Shown here: positions 6,872 to 16,451 of the stretch, piece by piece
How positions within the stretch are numbered: the stretch's first letter is position 1
Layout: every line of letters begins with the position of its first letter
Source: Pantoea sp050157905
GTDB lineage: Bacteria > Pseudomonadota > Gammaproteobacteria > Enterobacterales > Enterobacteriaceae
Direction of reading: 5' to 3'
Assembly: GCF_050157905.1 (NCBI RefSeq)
Contig: NZ_JBKIWZ010000001.1
Coordinates: 3,286,001 to 3,350,000, forward strand
Length of the DNA stretch: 64,000 nt
Translations under genes and position numbers: made by a program
Notes under the pieces: model-generated
What the model was told of the DNA's origin: nothing
Databases searched by the model: none
Seen by the model: only the letters and a program-made list of their open reading frames with translations

Positions 6872-8105
6872 AGAGCTGCCGCCAGCCCGCAACCTCACGC
6901 ATATAGGCAATCTGCCTGCCGTCCGGTGACCAGACTACCGCGTCGCCCGACGGCGCATCGTCGGTGCGCGGCGTCAGCCGCTGACAGGCGCCGCTCTCTG
7001 CGTCACATCGCATCACACTGTTATCACAGATAAAGGCGACCGCCTCTCCGTCCGGATGCCAGCTGAAAGCGGACTGGATGCTGTGGCTGAGCCGGGTGAT
7101 CTGTCGCGGTTCACCACCCTGCGGGGACACCGTCCAGAGCTGAACGATCTGTCCGGCATCGGCCATCAGAAATGCAATCTGGCGACCATCGGGCGTGGCG
7201 CGCAGCCAGTGGCGGGGCTGCAAGGCGACGCCTCTGCTGTGCGTCAGGCGACGCTGCTGCACGCCGGCGGGTGGCGCAGGGAGCTGCTGGCTACTGCCTT
7301 CCAGCGGCCGCTTTCCGGGACGGGCGTAATCCTCCAGCGCCTCGGGCAGGTCAACAATAAAGAGTTCAGGGCGTTTCTCACCCTGCGCCGTCAGCGTGTC
7401 ACCGATAAAGGCGATGGCCCAGCGCTGCCAGCTGCCGTCCGCTTTCTGATAGCCCCGCTCACCGACCCAGCACTCCTCATAGGCCCGGTTTATCTGATCG
7501 CTGCCGGGCTCCGGGTCCGCCTGTGTCTGGCTTATCAGCAGGCAAAAATAGCTACCGTCATATTCGCGCGGATGCTGCTTTTCGGGCTTTACCGCGCGCA
7601 GCGGTACGGCAATGCCAACGTTACGCAGATCGAGACGGCTGTCCCGCTCATGCATCACATGGTCATTGTAGGTAAAGCTCAGACGCGAACCATCCGGGCT
7701 GAAGACGTGAACATGCGAGCCACCGCGCAAGGCGCCGGGCGTGAAGGGGGGGGTGATATCGCAGGCATCCAGGTTGACCGCCGCCCCGTTCTGCACAATG
7801 ACGCCGCGTCGGTGGTGGAAGTCATACTGCCAGCCGGCATCGGGATGTTCGGGGCCGTGAATGCAGACGTAGCGCGGCGGCAGATCCGGGCTGACGGTGA
7901 CCACCCCAACGTGGGCCCCATGCTGTGCCCGGTAGAGCACCTCCACCTCACCGGTCATCACATTGACACGCTCGATGGTCTGGCTGGTAAATGAGGCACC
8001 AGCGGGACGCACGTCAAAGGCCAGCCACTGGCTGTCGGCGGTCCAGACATTGATATTGGTGAGCTGATGATGACGGGCAGCAAAAGTGATCTGTTTTTCT
8101 GACAT
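6846..8105 (-). CDS. yidR: YidR, DUF3748 beta-propeller-like protein
   Basis: 419 residues from the ATG at 8105 (start MSEKQITF); a longer frame upstream lacks a ribosome site. The chain holds repeated TolB/WD40-like blades such as FSPDGSRLSFTYND, TPDGRQIAFLM, WHPDGEAVAFI and SPDGRQIAYM, typical of oligogalacturonate-lyase-like or TolB-like propellers. E. coli YidR, next to yidQ, is the match; its function is not known. No signal peptide is obvious, so it is probably cytoplasmic. It runs convergently into yidQ. Confidence 0.85.
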   Translation of the reverse strand: MSEKQITFAARHHQLTNINVWTADSQWLAFDVRPAGASFTSQTIERVNVMTGEVEVLYRAQHGAHVGVVTVSPDLPPRYVCIHGPEHPDAGWQYDFHHRRGVIVQNGAAVNLDACDITPPFTPGALRGGSHVHVFSPDGSRLSFTYNDHVMHERDSRLDLRNVGIAVPLRAVKPEKQHPREYDGSYFCLLISQTQADPEPGSDQINRAYEECWVGERGYQKADGSWQRWAIAFIGDTLTAQGEKRPELFIVDLPEALEDYARPGKRPLEGSSQQLPAPPAGVQQRRLTHSRGVALQPRHWLRATPDGRQIAFLMADAGQIVQLWTVSPQGGEPRQITRLSHSIQSAFSWHPDGEAVAFICDNSVMRCDAESGACQRLTPRTDDAPSGDAVVWSPDGRQIAYMREVAGWRQLFTVAAEMP

Positions 8106-8180
8106 GATAAAACCTGCGGAGAAAGCGTTGCCGGACAAATTACGCGATTCTGTTGCGCGGTGCAGCTTTTTTGCCAGGCT

Positions 8181-8207
8181 CAGAAAGCCGGGCCCATACG
8201 GCCCGGC
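8181..8207 (-). terminator. probable terminator of yidA
   Basis: Stem GCCGGGCC/GGCCCGGC with a short loop just past the yidA stop on the minus strand, followed by only a short TTTCT tract, so termination may be moderate. Confidence 0.55.
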
Positions 8208-8221
8208 GGAGAACAGGCAGG

Positions 8222-9031
8222 TTACAGCACCAGCTCTTCAATGGCATGGGCTACGCCATCTTCCATATTGGTTCTGGTAATGAACTGGGCGATTTGTTTC
8301 ACCGAATCGATGGCATTGCCCATCGCAACGCCCGTGCCAGCGTACTCGATCATCGCCAGGTCATTCTCCTGGTCGCCAATCGCCATGACCTCTTCCTGCT
8401 TCAGGCCGAGTTTCTCTGCCAGCATTCTGACGCCCTGGCCTTTGTTCACGCGACGATCGAGAATTTCGAGATAATAGGGGGCGCTCTTCAGAATGGTGTA
8501 GGTCTGCTTAGCCTGTTCAGGCAGGCGGGCAATCGCTGCATCAAGCAGGGCGGGTCGATCAATCATCATCAGTTTCGGAAAACGCATGGCGCGATCCATC
8601 TCTTCGACGGCGCGGTAGCGCACCGGAATACCGGTCAGGCTCGCCTCGTGAATAGTGAATTCACTGATGTCTTTGTTGGGAGTGTAGAGATGGGATTTAT
8701 CGAACGCCTGAAAATGGACGCCAAGCTCACGCGCCAGCTTCTCAACATAGAGGTAGTCGTCAAAGGTCAGCGTCACTTCCGCCACGCAGTCGCCATTTTC
8801 AGCCTGATGAACCAGCGCACCGTTGTTGCTGATCGCGTACTGGCCGGGCACCTGCATATCCAGCTCCATCAGATAGCGCTGGATGCCGACGAACGGACGG
8901 CCCGTGGTCAGCACAATCGCTACCCCTTTCTCGCGGGCACGATCCAGGGCAGATTTTACCCCTGGCGTGATCTCATGTTGAGGATTGAGCAGGGTGCCAT
9001 CCATATCGATAGCGATCAATTTAATAGCCAT
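8222..9031 (-). CDS. yidA: HAD-superfamily sugar phosphatase YidA (Cof type)
   Basis: 269 residues, E. coli length 270. N-terminal IAIDMDGTLLNP gives the HAD nucleophile Asp; later TTGRP and KGQGVRMLAEKLGL plus GDQENDLAMIEYAG give motifs II-IV. The cap is of the Cof (C2b) type. YidA dephosphorylates sugar phosphates and related small phosphate esters in the cytoplasm. It lies close to gyrB, as in E. coli. Confidence 0.93.
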   Translation of the reverse strand: MAIKLIAIDMDGTLLNPQHEITPGVKSALDRAREKGVAIVLTTGRPFVGIQRYLMELDMQVPGQYAISNNGALVHQAENGDCVAEVTLTFDDYLYVEKLARELGVHFQAFDKSHLYTPNKDISEFTIHEASLTGIPVRYRAVEEMDRAMRFPKLMMIDRPALLDAAIARLPEQAKQTYTILKSAPYYLEILDRRVNKGQGVRMLAEKLGLKQEEVMAIGDQENDLAMIEYAGTGVAMGNAIDSVKQIAQFITRTNMEDGVAHAIEELVL

Positions 9032-9130
9032 AGAGTCCTCGTTGCGCTTGGGTTTTACTCAATGCTAGCGCGATTCAGCGCACATTGACCAGTTTCATGG
9101 CAGGTGGAAACGGCACTCTGCTCGTCAGGG

Positions 9131-9610
9131 TCAGGCGGTAAAGCAATCGCGATGGATTTTAATCACCGCTTTTCGGATAGTTGCCGGTTCGCCTGGCGCG
9201 CAGCAGGGGCGGTGAATGTCGTGCGGGAAGAAGAGGGCAAACATACCGGGTATCAGCGTAATCACCGACTCGTTCAGCGTCTCCTGATAAAACACCACGT
9301 CGCGCTGCTGAGCAAAATCTTCGGTGATCGTCTGATCGGGGTGGGCGCGGGCTACGCCGATGTTCTCGGTGCCTGCCAGCAGATACTGAATATCAACGTA
9401 GTTAACGTGCGACTCCGCACGGCGCGCGCTGGCGGGTTCGGTCATCATCTCCTGCACCAGACAGAACATTTTGTCGTCGGGCAGAATCGCATATTTCCCG
9501 GTATCCAGCTGGCTGAAATCCGTGCCGGCAATCCAGCTTATCGCCTGATCAACGACCGGATGAAAGGCGTGACGTTCTCTTTCCCAGTCGTGACGATCGC
9601 AAACAATCAT
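9131..9610 (-). CDS. YhcH/YjgK/YiaL (EbgC) family protein
   Basis: 159 residues from the ATG at 9610, preceded by AGGGAG at eight bases; 14 upstream in-frame residues are excluded. The family signatures are a jelly-roll core with AESHVNYVDIQYLLAG (substrate-side Glu and His) and MFALFFPHDIHRPCCA (conserved metal-type His near the end). Members such as EbgC, YhcH and YiaL bind a metal and act as anomer or sugar-derivative accessory enzymes, usually inside sugar operons. Here it stands alone between yidA and gyrB, so its substrate is not suggested by neighbours. Confidence 0.8.
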   Translation of the reverse strand: MIVCDRHDWERERHAFHPVVDQAISWIAGTDFSQLDTGKYAILPDDKMFCLVQEMMTEPASARRAESHVNYVDIQYLLAGTENIGVARAHPDQTITEDFAQQRDVVFYQETLNESVITLIPGMFALFFPHDIHRPCCAPGEPATIRKAVIKIHRDCFTA

Positions 9611-9753
9611 GGTGTAACTCCCTTTTATGACGTATGCGCCGGAATAGCGCAAAGCGAGGCAAGAGTAAGGGAGCTGGCCAGGTTAAAACGTGATCGGGAT
9701 CGCAGCGCACGGGCCGCAGGGCGGGCGCGTCCGGGTTTCCGCCCGTACGGTAC

Positions 9754-9782
9754 AAAAAAAGGCCATCACCGGGGTGATGGCC
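9754..9782 (-). terminator. gyrB terminator
   Basis: On the minus strand, stem GGCCATCACC/GGTGATGGCC followed by seven T, 20 bases after the gyrB stop. Confidence 0.9.
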
Positions 9783-9802
9783 TGCGCGACAGGGGCTGTC
9801 GG

Positions 9803-12211
9803 TTAAATGTCGATGTTGGCCGCTTTCAGCGCATTCTCTTCGATGAAGGCGCGGCGCGGTTCGACCGCATCACCCATCAGCGTCGTGAAAAGCTGATCGG
9901 CACCAATTGCATCTTTAATGGTGACGCGCAGCATACGACGGCTGTCCGGATCCATGGTGGTTTCCCACAGCTGATCCGGGTTCATCTCGCCCAGTCCTTT
10001 ATAGCGCTGGACAGAGAGGCCGCGACGCGACTCTTTAACCAGCCACTCGATCGCCTGTTCGAAGCTCGCCACCGGCTGACGACGTTCGCCACGCTCGATG
10101 TACGCATCTTCTTCCAGCAGACCGCGCAGCTTGCTGCCCAGTGCGCAGATTTTGCGGTATTCAGGGCCCTGGATGAACTCGGCGTCCAGCGGATAGTCAG
10201 TATCCACACCGTGAGTCCGCACGCGCAGCACCGGCTCGAACAGGTTCTGCTCGCGGTTTTCACGCACCTGGGCCAGCCAGGTGCTGCCGTGGGCTTCGCG
10301 CTCGGTCAGATAGCTCACCAGACCGTTCAGCCAGGCGGTAACGTCCGCTTCGTTGCCCAGATCGCTCAGCGTGTCGTGATAAATCAGCGCACGCAGCATG
10401 GCAACCGGATAACGGCGTTCCATCCGCTTGATCATCTTCTGGGTGCTGTTGAATTCAGATACCAGTGATTCCAGCGGCTCACCGCCCAGGGCTGGCGCGC
10501 TGGCATTGGTGTGCAGCGTTGCCCCATCCAGCGCGATAGCGATCTGATACTGATCCATCGCCTCATCATCTTTGATGTACTGCTCCTGCTTGCCTTTCTT
10601 CACTTTGTAGAGCGGCGGCTGAGCGATATAGACGTGGCCACGCTCAATGATCTCCGGCATCTGACGATAGAAGAAGGTCAGCAGCAGGGTACGGATGTGT
10701 GAACCATCGACGTCGGCATCGGTCATGATGATGATGCTGTGATAGCGCAGCTTGTCCGGGTTGTACTCATCGCGACCAATGCCGCAACCCAGTGCGGTAA
10801 TCAGCGTCGCGACTTCCTGCGACGCGAGCATCTTGTCAAAACGCGCTTTCTCGACGTTCAGGATCTTACCTTTCAGCGGCAGAATCGCCTGATTCTTACG
10901 GTTACGGCCCTGTTTAGCCGAGCCGCCTGCGGAGTCACCCTCCACCAGGTAGATTTCAGAAAGCGCCGGGTCGCGCTCCTGGCAATCCGCCAGTTTGCCC
11001 GGCAGACCCGCCAGATCCAGCGCGCCTTTACGACGGGTCATTTCACGGGCGCGACGTGCCGCTTCACGGGCACGGGCGGCGTCAATGATTTTGCCAACCA
11101 CGATTTTGGCGTCTGCCGGGTTTTCCAGCAGGTATTCGGCCAGCAGTTCGTTCATCTGCTGTTCAACGGCCGATTTCACCTCGGAAGAAACCAGCTTATC
11201 TTTGGTCTGTGAGGAGAATTTCGGGTCCGGCACTTTCACCGATACTACGGCGATCAGGCCTTCACGGGCGTCGTCACCGGTGGCGCTGACTTTGGCTTTC
11301 TTGCTGTACCCTTCTTTATCCATATAGGCATTCAGGGTACGGGTCATTGCCGCACGGAAACCGGCCAGGTGCGTACCGCCGTCGCGCTGTGGAATATTAT
11401 TGGTGAAGCAGTAAATATTTTCCTGGAAGCCGTCGTTCCACTGCAGCGCCACTTCCACACCGATGCCATCTTTCTCGTTAGAGAAGTAGAACACGGTCGG
11501 GTGGATCGGGGTTTTGTTCTTGTTGAGATACTCAACAAACGCTTTGATGCCGCCTTCGTAATGGAAGTGATCGCTTTTGCCATCCCGCTTATCTTCCAGA
11601 CGGATTGAAACGCCCGAGTTCAGGAACGAGAGTTCACGCAGGCGTTTTGCCAGAATGTCATACTCGAAATCGCGAACGTTAGTAAAGGTTTCATAGCTCG
11701 GCCAGAAACGCACGCGGGTACCGGTTAAATCAGTATCACCGGTGATCGCCAGCGGTGACTCAGGGACGCCGTGGACGTAGATCTGCTGGTGCACTTTGCC
11801 TTCGCGACGGATGGTCAGCTCCAGCTTCTGCGACAGGGCGTTAACGACAGAAACACCCACGCCGTGCAGACCGCCGGAAACTTTATAGGAGTTGTCATCG
11901 AACTTACCGCCCGCATGCAGCACGGTCATGATCACTTCAGCGGCGGAAACGCCCTCTTCTTCGTGAATGCCGGTAGGAATGCCGCGTCCATCATCCTGCA
12001 CCGAAACGGAGTTATCCGCGTGGATGGTAACCACGATGTCACTACAGTGACCAGCGAGCGCTTCGTCGATTGCGTTATCCACGACCTCGAATACCATGTG
12101 ATGCAGACCGGTACCGTCATCGGTATCGCCGATATACATGCCCGGGCGTTTGCGTACCGCATCAAGCCCTTTCAGGACTTTAATACTTGAGGAGTCATAA
12201 GAATTCGACAT
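9803..12211 (-). CDS. gyrB: DNA gyrase subunit B
   Basis: 802 residues (E. coli 804), start MSNSYDSSSIKVLKGLDAVR; an in-frame TTG one codon earlier is not needed. The N-terminal GHKL ATPase domain, transducer domain, TOPRIM domain (EGDSAGGSAKQGR and DADVDGSHIRTL) and the gammaproteobacterial insert are all present. With GyrA it introduces negative supercoils using ATP. It follows recF by 18 bases in the dnaA-dnaN-recF-gyrB order. Confidence 0.98.
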   Translation of the reverse strand: MSNSYDSSSIKVLKGLDAVRKRPGMYIGDTDDGTGLHHMVFEVVDNAIDEALAGHCSDIVVTIHADNSVSVQDDGRGIPTGIHEEEGVSAAEVIMTVLHAGGKFDDNSYKVSGGLHGVGVSVVNALSQKLELTIRREGKVHQQIYVHGVPESPLAITGDTDLTGTRVRFWPSYETFTNVRDFEYDILAKRLRELSFLNSGVSIRLEDKRDGKSDHFHYEGGIKAFVEYLNKNKTPIHPTVFYFSNEKDGIGVEVALQWNDGFQENIYCFTNNIPQRDGGTHLAGFRAAMTRTLNAYMDKEGYSKKAKVSATGDDAREGLIAVVSVKVPDPKFSSQTKDKLVSSEVKSAVEQQMNELLAEYLLENPADAKIVVGKIIDAARAREAARRAREMTRRKGALDLAGLPGKLADCQERDPALSEIYLVEGDSAGGSAKQGRNRKNQAILPLKGKILNVEKARFDKMLASQEVATLITALGCGIGRDEYNPDKLRYHSIIIMTDADVDGSHIRTLLLTFFYRQMPEIIERGHVYIAQPPLYKVKKGKQEQYIKDDEAMDQYQIAIALDGATLHTNASAPALGGEPLESLVSEFNSTQKMIKRMERRYPVAMLRALIYHDTLSDLGNEADVTAWLNGLVSYLTEREAHGSTWLAQVRENREQNLFEPVLRVRTHGVDTDYPLDAEFIQGPEYRKICALGSKLRGLLEEDAYIERGERRQPVASFEQAIEWLVKESRRGLSVQRYKGLGEMNPDQLWETTMDPDSRRMLRVTIKDAIGADQLFTTLMGDAVEPRRAFIEENALKAANIDI

Positions 12212-12229
12212 CAACGTTTCTCGCTCATT

Positions 12230-13315
12230 TTAATCTTCAGGTTGAACCGCTATTTTACCCTGTTCCACGCGGAACATCTTGCCCTTTTCGTCGCTCATGT
12301 CGATTACATGTCCGGCCGAAATGGCGCTGACAAATACCTGAGCCCGGGTGGCTTTTAACCGCTCCGCCAGCAGGCGACGGCGGCTTTCATCCAGCTCAGA
12401 AGCAAAGTCATCAATGAGGTAAATACAGCGGCGTCCGCTCTGGCTTGTCAGGAACTCGCCCTGTGCCAGACGCAATGCACACATCAGCAGTTTTAACTGC
12501 CCGCGTGAGAGTAAATCTTCTACCGGCGTCCCTTCAGCCCGAATACGGAAATCGGCTTTGTGCGGGCCACTGGCGGTATAGGTCAGCGCACGATCGCGTT
12601 CAAAATTACGCTCCAGCAGCTCGCCATAGTCGCTCTCCCTGTCCCAGCCGCGCTGGAAAGAGAAGCGCAGCTCAAATTCCGGCAGGAACTGGCTGCAGGT
12701 AGCGGTGATCTCTGCAGAAATCGCCGCGCTGTATTCCGCGCGCCATTGACTGATTTGTTCTGCCAGCGGGACCAGCTCCTGATCCCAGGGGCGAATCTGA
12801 CTGTAACGTGAAACCTGGCGCAGCGCGGCGTTTCGCTGCTTAAGCAGGCGACGCAGATTGTTCCATGCGTTAAAAAAACCGGGCGTATTGTGAAAACAGC
12901 CCCAGTCGACATAGGCTCTGCGGTATTTGGGGCCGCCGTTGAGCAGACTGAAGCCTTCCGGCGTAATCAGCTGCATCGGCAGCAGCTGCGCCAGCTCCGC
13001 GACCTTGTGACCATCGCTGCCGTCAATGCGAACCTTGCTGTCACCGGCGCGGTTTTTGGTCAGCCCGACCGAAATCTCCCGCTCTTTGCTTTCCAGCCGT
13101 CCGTGCAGCACGAAGGCTGCCTCGTCGTGACGAATGACGCGCCCCGCCTGCAGGCTGCGAAACGACCGGCCATGCCCCAGCGTATGAATGGCCTCTAACA
13201 CGCTGGTTTTGCCGCTGCCGTTGACCCCAACCAGAAAGTTAAAGCCTGGCGCCAGCTGCAGGTCAGCCTGCTCGATATTACGAAAATCTTTGATAAGAAG
13301 GCGGGTTAAAGCCAT
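12230..13315 (-). CDS. recF: recombination and gap-repair protein RecF
   Basis: 361 residues. Walker A is GVNGSGKTS near residues 29-37; an SMC-like signature region (LLSRGQLKLLMCALRLAQGE) and the Walker B stretch YLIDDFASELDE follow. RecF with RecO and RecR loads RecA at gaps. In E. coli recF begins directly at the dnaN stop; here about 230 bases carrying an ERIC-like element intervene, and no strong ribosome site precedes its ATG, so coupling to dnaN is likely lost (inference). Confidence 0.97.
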   Translation of the reverse strand: MALTRLLIKDFRNIEQADLQLAPGFNFLVGVNGSGKTSVLEAIHTLGHGRSFRSLQAGRVIRHDEAAFVLHGRLESKEREISVGLTKNRAGDSKVRIDGSDGHKVAELAQLLPMQLITPEGFSLLNGGPKYRRAYVDWGCFHNTPGFFNAWNNLRRLLKQRNAALRQVSRYSQIRPWDQELVPLAEQISQWRAEYSAAISAEITATCSQFLPEFELRFSFQRGWDRESDYGELLERNFERDRALTYTASGPHKADFRIRAEGTPVEDLLSRGQLKLLMCALRLAQGEFLTSQSGRRCIYLIDDFASELDESRRRLLAERLKATRAQVFVSAISAGHVIDMSDEKGKMFRVEQGKIAVQPED

Positions 13316-13439
13316 GAATCAATCCAGCGTGAAGGGCAGTGATCGGGATGAAATGGGTTTTGCCTTTTCGCGATCCAGAACGTTAATGCCGGGACAGGGT
13401 TTACCCGGTATCTGCGTCACCAGGCCGTCGGCGTCGCCG

Positions 13440-13524
13440 CCAGTCTGATGACGGCCAGCGTACAGGCCCTGGGAGCATACTGAAGTATGTGACCAGGGAC
13501 GAGCACTGCCCGGAATCAGACTGG
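13440..13524. repeat. ERIC-like palindromic element between dnaN and recF
   Basis: Outer inverted repeats CCAGTCTGAT (13440-13449) and ATCAGACTGG (13515-13524) enclose a 32-base core (13467-13498) with arms CCCTGG / CCAGGG and inner arms CATAC / GTATG. The core aligns without gaps to the central part of the enterobacterial repetitive intergenic consensus, with several paired changes that keep the stem. The full element may extend further; the flanking 13316-13439 holds no gene. Confidence 0.75.
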
Positions 13525-13547
13525 CAAGTAAGCCAGGCCGATATATT

Positions 13548-14648
13548 CTACAGGCGCATGGGCATCACGACATAGGCCGCGGCAGGACTCGCCACATCCT
13601 CAATCTGCACGCTCGACACCGAGTCAGTCAGTAGCAGACGGACGTTCTCACATTTCAGCGCATTCAGCACATCCAGCACGTAACTGACGTTAAAGCCGAT
13701 TTCCAGCTCGGTGCCGTTGTAGCTGACATCCAGCATCTCTTCCGCTTCTTCCTGTTCAGGGTTATTCGCGGTGATCTTCAGCTGATTTTCGGTGATGTAG
13801 AGGCGAACACCCCGGAACTTCTCATTCGAGAGGATCGCAGCACGCGCAAAAGCCTGTTTAAGCAGGTCGCAGCCCGCTTCCAGCGCCTTGTCCGGATTTT
13901 TTGGCAGTACGCGGCGATAATCGGGAAAACGGCCATCCACCAGCTTGGAAGTAAAGATATAGTCGCCCACGTGTGCCCGGATATTGCTGCCACCAATCTG
14001 CACCTGCAGCGGCGTCTCACCGCCATCCAACAGTCGCAGCAGCTCAATCACGCCTTTACGTGGCACAATGACAGAGTGGCTCGGCAGCGCCTGACCGATC
14101 GGCATTGAGCAGACAGCCAGACGGTGACCATCGGTCGCGACGGTGCGCAGCTCTTCCCCTTCGGTTTCAAACATCATGCCGTTGAGGTAGTAACGCACGT
14201 CCTGATGCGCCATCGAGAACTGGGTCGCTTCGATCAGCCGTTTCAGCGTCGCCTGCGGCAGGGTAAATTCCACTTCACTCTGCCAGTCGTCCAGATTCGG
14301 GAAGTCGCTGGCGGGCAGCGTCGACAGTGAAAAGCGGCTGCGGCCAGAGCGCACCAGCATACGATCACCTTCCAGCGACAGCGTAATTTCTGCACCCTCC
14401 GGCAATCCGCGACAGATATCGAGAAATTTCCGGGCCGGAACGGTGGTGGCACCCGGTTCGTGCGCCTGCGTCAGCGCCACGCGCGCGACCATCTCCATTT
14501 CCAGATCGGTACCGGTCAGCAACAGCGAACCTTCCGTCACCTGCAGCAGCAGGTTTCCGAGGATTGGCAGCGTCGGACGACCACCCAGTGGGCCACTTAC
14601 TTGTTGCAGCGGCTTCAGCAGCTGCTCACGTTCAACAATAAATTTCAT
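13548..14648 (-). CDS. dnaN: DNA polymerase III beta sliding clamp
   Basis: 366 residues from MKFIVEREQLLKPLQQVSGP, the exact length in E. coli; a 45-residue in-frame extension upstream runs into dnaA and is rejected. Three repeated clamp domains are visible, ending with the conserved AAYVVMPMRL. The dimer tethers DNA polymerases to the template. It begins four bases after the dnaA stop, so the two are co-transcribed. Confidence 0.98.
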   Translation of the reverse strand: MKFIVEREQLLKPLQQVSGPLGGRPTLPILGNLLLQVTEGSLLLTGTDLEMEMVARVALTQAHEPGATTVPARKFLDICRGLPEGAEITLSLEGDRMLVRSGRSRFSLSTLPASDFPNLDDWQSEVEFTLPQATLKRLIEATQFSMAHQDVRYYLNGMMFETEGEELRTVATDGHRLAVCSMPIGQALPSHSVIVPRKGVIELLRLLDGGETPLQVQIGGSNIRAHVGDYIFTSKLVDGRFPDYRRVLPKNPDKALEAGCDLLKQAFARAAILSNEKFRGVRLYITENQLKITANNPEQEEAEEMLDVSYNGTELEIGFNVSYVLDVLNALKCENVRLLLTDSVSSVQIEDVASPAAAYVVMPMRL

Positions 14649-14652
14649 AGCG

Positions 14653-16068
14653 TCAGGAAGATAATGTTCTGATGAGATTAGAGAAATCTTCTTTGATATC
14701 GTGGCTCTCTTCACGCAGCTGCTCAATCTTGCGGCAGGCATGAAGCACCGTAGTATGGTCGCGACCCCCAAAAGCATCACCAATTTCTGGCAGGCTGTGG
14801 TTCGTCAACTCTTTCGCCATCGCCATCGCCATCTGGCGCGGACGCGCTACCGAGCGCGAACGGCGCTTGGAGAGCAGATCCGCAACCTTGATTTTGTAGT
14901 ACTCCGCGACGGTCTTCTGAATATTATCAATGGTGACCAGCTTTTCCTGCAGCGCCAGCAGATCGCGCAGCGCTTCACGGACGAAGTCGATGGTGATCGC
15001 CCGGCCGGTGAAGTTAGCATTCGCGATTACGCGATTCAGCGCCCCTTCCAGTTCACGCACGTTGGAACGTAAACGCTTGGCAATAAAGAAGGCGACTTCA
15101 CCTGGCAGACGGATGTCATTTTCGTCCGCTTTTTTCATCAGGATCGCAACACGGGTTTCCAGCTCAGGAGGCTCAATGGCCACCGTTAATCCCCAGCCGA
15201 AACGCGATTTAAGACGATCTTCGACACCGTTAATCTCTTTCGGGTAGCGATCCGACGTCAGGATGATCTGCTGATTACCCTCTAACAAGGCATTAAAGGT
15301 GTGGAAAAACTCTTCCTGTGAACGCTCTTTATTCGCAAAGAACTGGATGTCATCGATCAGCAGCGCATCCACAGAGCGGTAGTAGCGTTTAAACTCTTCG
15401 ATCGCATTGTTCTGCAGGGCTTTGACCATATCCTGCACAAAACGCTCGGAGTGCATATACACCACTTTGGCGTTGGGTTTACGGGCAATAATGCCGTTGC
15501 CCACCGCGTGCAACAGGTGCGTTTTACCGAGACCGGTGCCGCCATAAAGGAACAGCGGGTTATAAGCACCGCCAGGATTATCCGCCACCTGGCGTGCCGC
15601 CGCGCGCGCCAGCTGGTTGGATTTACCCTCGACGAAGTTATCGAAGTTATGACGGTTATTCACATTCGAGCGATACGTGACGTCGGCAGGTGCCGGAACG
15701 TTATCCCAGCTGGGACGTACGATCTGCGCTGGTGCCGGACTCACGTGGCTCTGCACCGGCATTACGGGCGCGCTGACGCTCGCCATAACCGGCTGGCTCA
15801 CCGCGGCCGCAGGCTGCTGAACCGGACGCGTACCGACTTCAAAACGCAGCGCCGGCACATTCGGCCCGCAGAATTCATTCAGCAGGGCATTAATGCTGTT
15901 GAGATATTTGTCCCGAACCCAGTCGAGTACGAAGCGATTTGGAGCATACAAGGCAAGCGTATTGTCGTTTAACTCAGCCTGCAGTGGACGGATCCACATG
16001 CTGAATTCGGTGGCAGGAAGCTCATCCTGCAAACGGGCAAGACACTGTTGCCAAAGCGTAAGTGACAC
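14653..16068 (-). CDS. dnaA: chromosomal replication initiator DnaA
   Basis: 471 residues. The GTG at 16068 was chosen (MSLTLWQQCLARLQDELPAT) because it matches E. coli DnaA and GGAG lies six bases upstream, rather than a GTG four codons earlier. Domain I (DnaB/DiaA contact), a Pro/Ala/Val-rich linker, the AAA+ domain with GGTGLGKTH and LIDDIQFF, and the C-terminal DNA-binding domain with GGRDHTTVLHACRKIE are all seen. DnaA-ATP opens oriC. The gene starts the dnaA-dnaN-recF-gyrB string and diverges from rpmH. Confidence 0.98.
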   Translation of the reverse strand: MSLTLWQQCLARLQDELPATEFSMWIRPLQAELNDNTLALYAPNRFVLDWVRDKYLNSINALLNEFCGPNVPALRFEVGTRPVQQPAAAVSQPVMASVSAPVMPVQSHVSPAPAQIVRPSWDNVPAPADVTYRSNVNNRHNFDNFVEGKSNQLARAAARQVADNPGGAYNPLFLYGGTGLGKTHLLHAVGNGIIARKPNAKVVYMHSERFVQDMVKALQNNAIEEFKRYYRSVDALLIDDIQFFANKERSQEEFFHTFNALLEGNQQIILTSDRYPKEINGVEDRLKSRFGWGLTVAIEPPELETRVAILMKKADENDIRLPGEVAFFIAKRLRSNVRELEGALNRVIANANFTGRAITIDFVREALRDLLALQEKLVTIDNIQKTVAEYYKIKVADLLSKRRSRSVARPRQMAMAMAKELTNHSLPEIGDAFGGRDHTTVLHACRKIEQLREESHDIKEDFSNLIRTLSS

Positions 16069-16189
16069 GGCGGACTCCACTCGTACAAATTCGAAAAGAA
16101 TAGTAGGCGTTACTCTAAGAAACGTTCATTTTTGACACAGACACTAAGAAAGCGCCTGCGACCGCTATCAGCGGTTTTCCATCCTGCAA

Positions 16190-16425
16190 TCCCGGGAGGA
16201 TCGTCAGCGGAAGGGCGGATCATAGCGCAAAGCGAGGCAGAGATCTTCCCTTTCTACACAGTTTTGATCGTTTTTATCCACAGGCCGGAAGTGCGCAACA
16301 AAGTTTACGCCAGTTGCGGGAAAAACCCCCAGGGATCTGGCGTAATCCGTCAAAATTTCGGGCGGTATCTCATTTTATCCCCAGGATCCCCGCTGACGAT
16401 CGCAATAAGATCCCGGGCGATCCTT
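16190..16425. promoter_or_regulatory. dnaA upstream control region: DnaA box and GATC cluster
   Basis: A perfect DnaA box TTATCCACA lies at 16274-16282, and about nine GATC sites fall between 16198 and 16422, four of them within some 40 bases (16382-16422). Chance would give about one. In E. coli the dnaA promoter is likewise DnaA-autorepressed and sequestered by SeqA on hemimethylated GATC; the same is inferred here. The rest of the 600-base dnaA-rpmH gap holds promoters and no further gene. Confidence 0.75.
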
Positions 16426-16451
16426 GCGCTTTAGTGCGGAGCCCGTATAAT
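16424..16451 (+). promoter_or_regulatory. rpmH promoter
   Basis: TTGCGC (16424-16429), 16-base spacer, perfect TATAAT (16446-16451), about 200 bases before rpmH. Confidence 0.65.

Noticed and set aside
16190..16425. oriC
   Set aside because: A DnaA box and many GATC sites occur, but there is no array of boxes with an AT-rich unwinding element, and in enterobacteria oriC lies near mnmG, which is not here.
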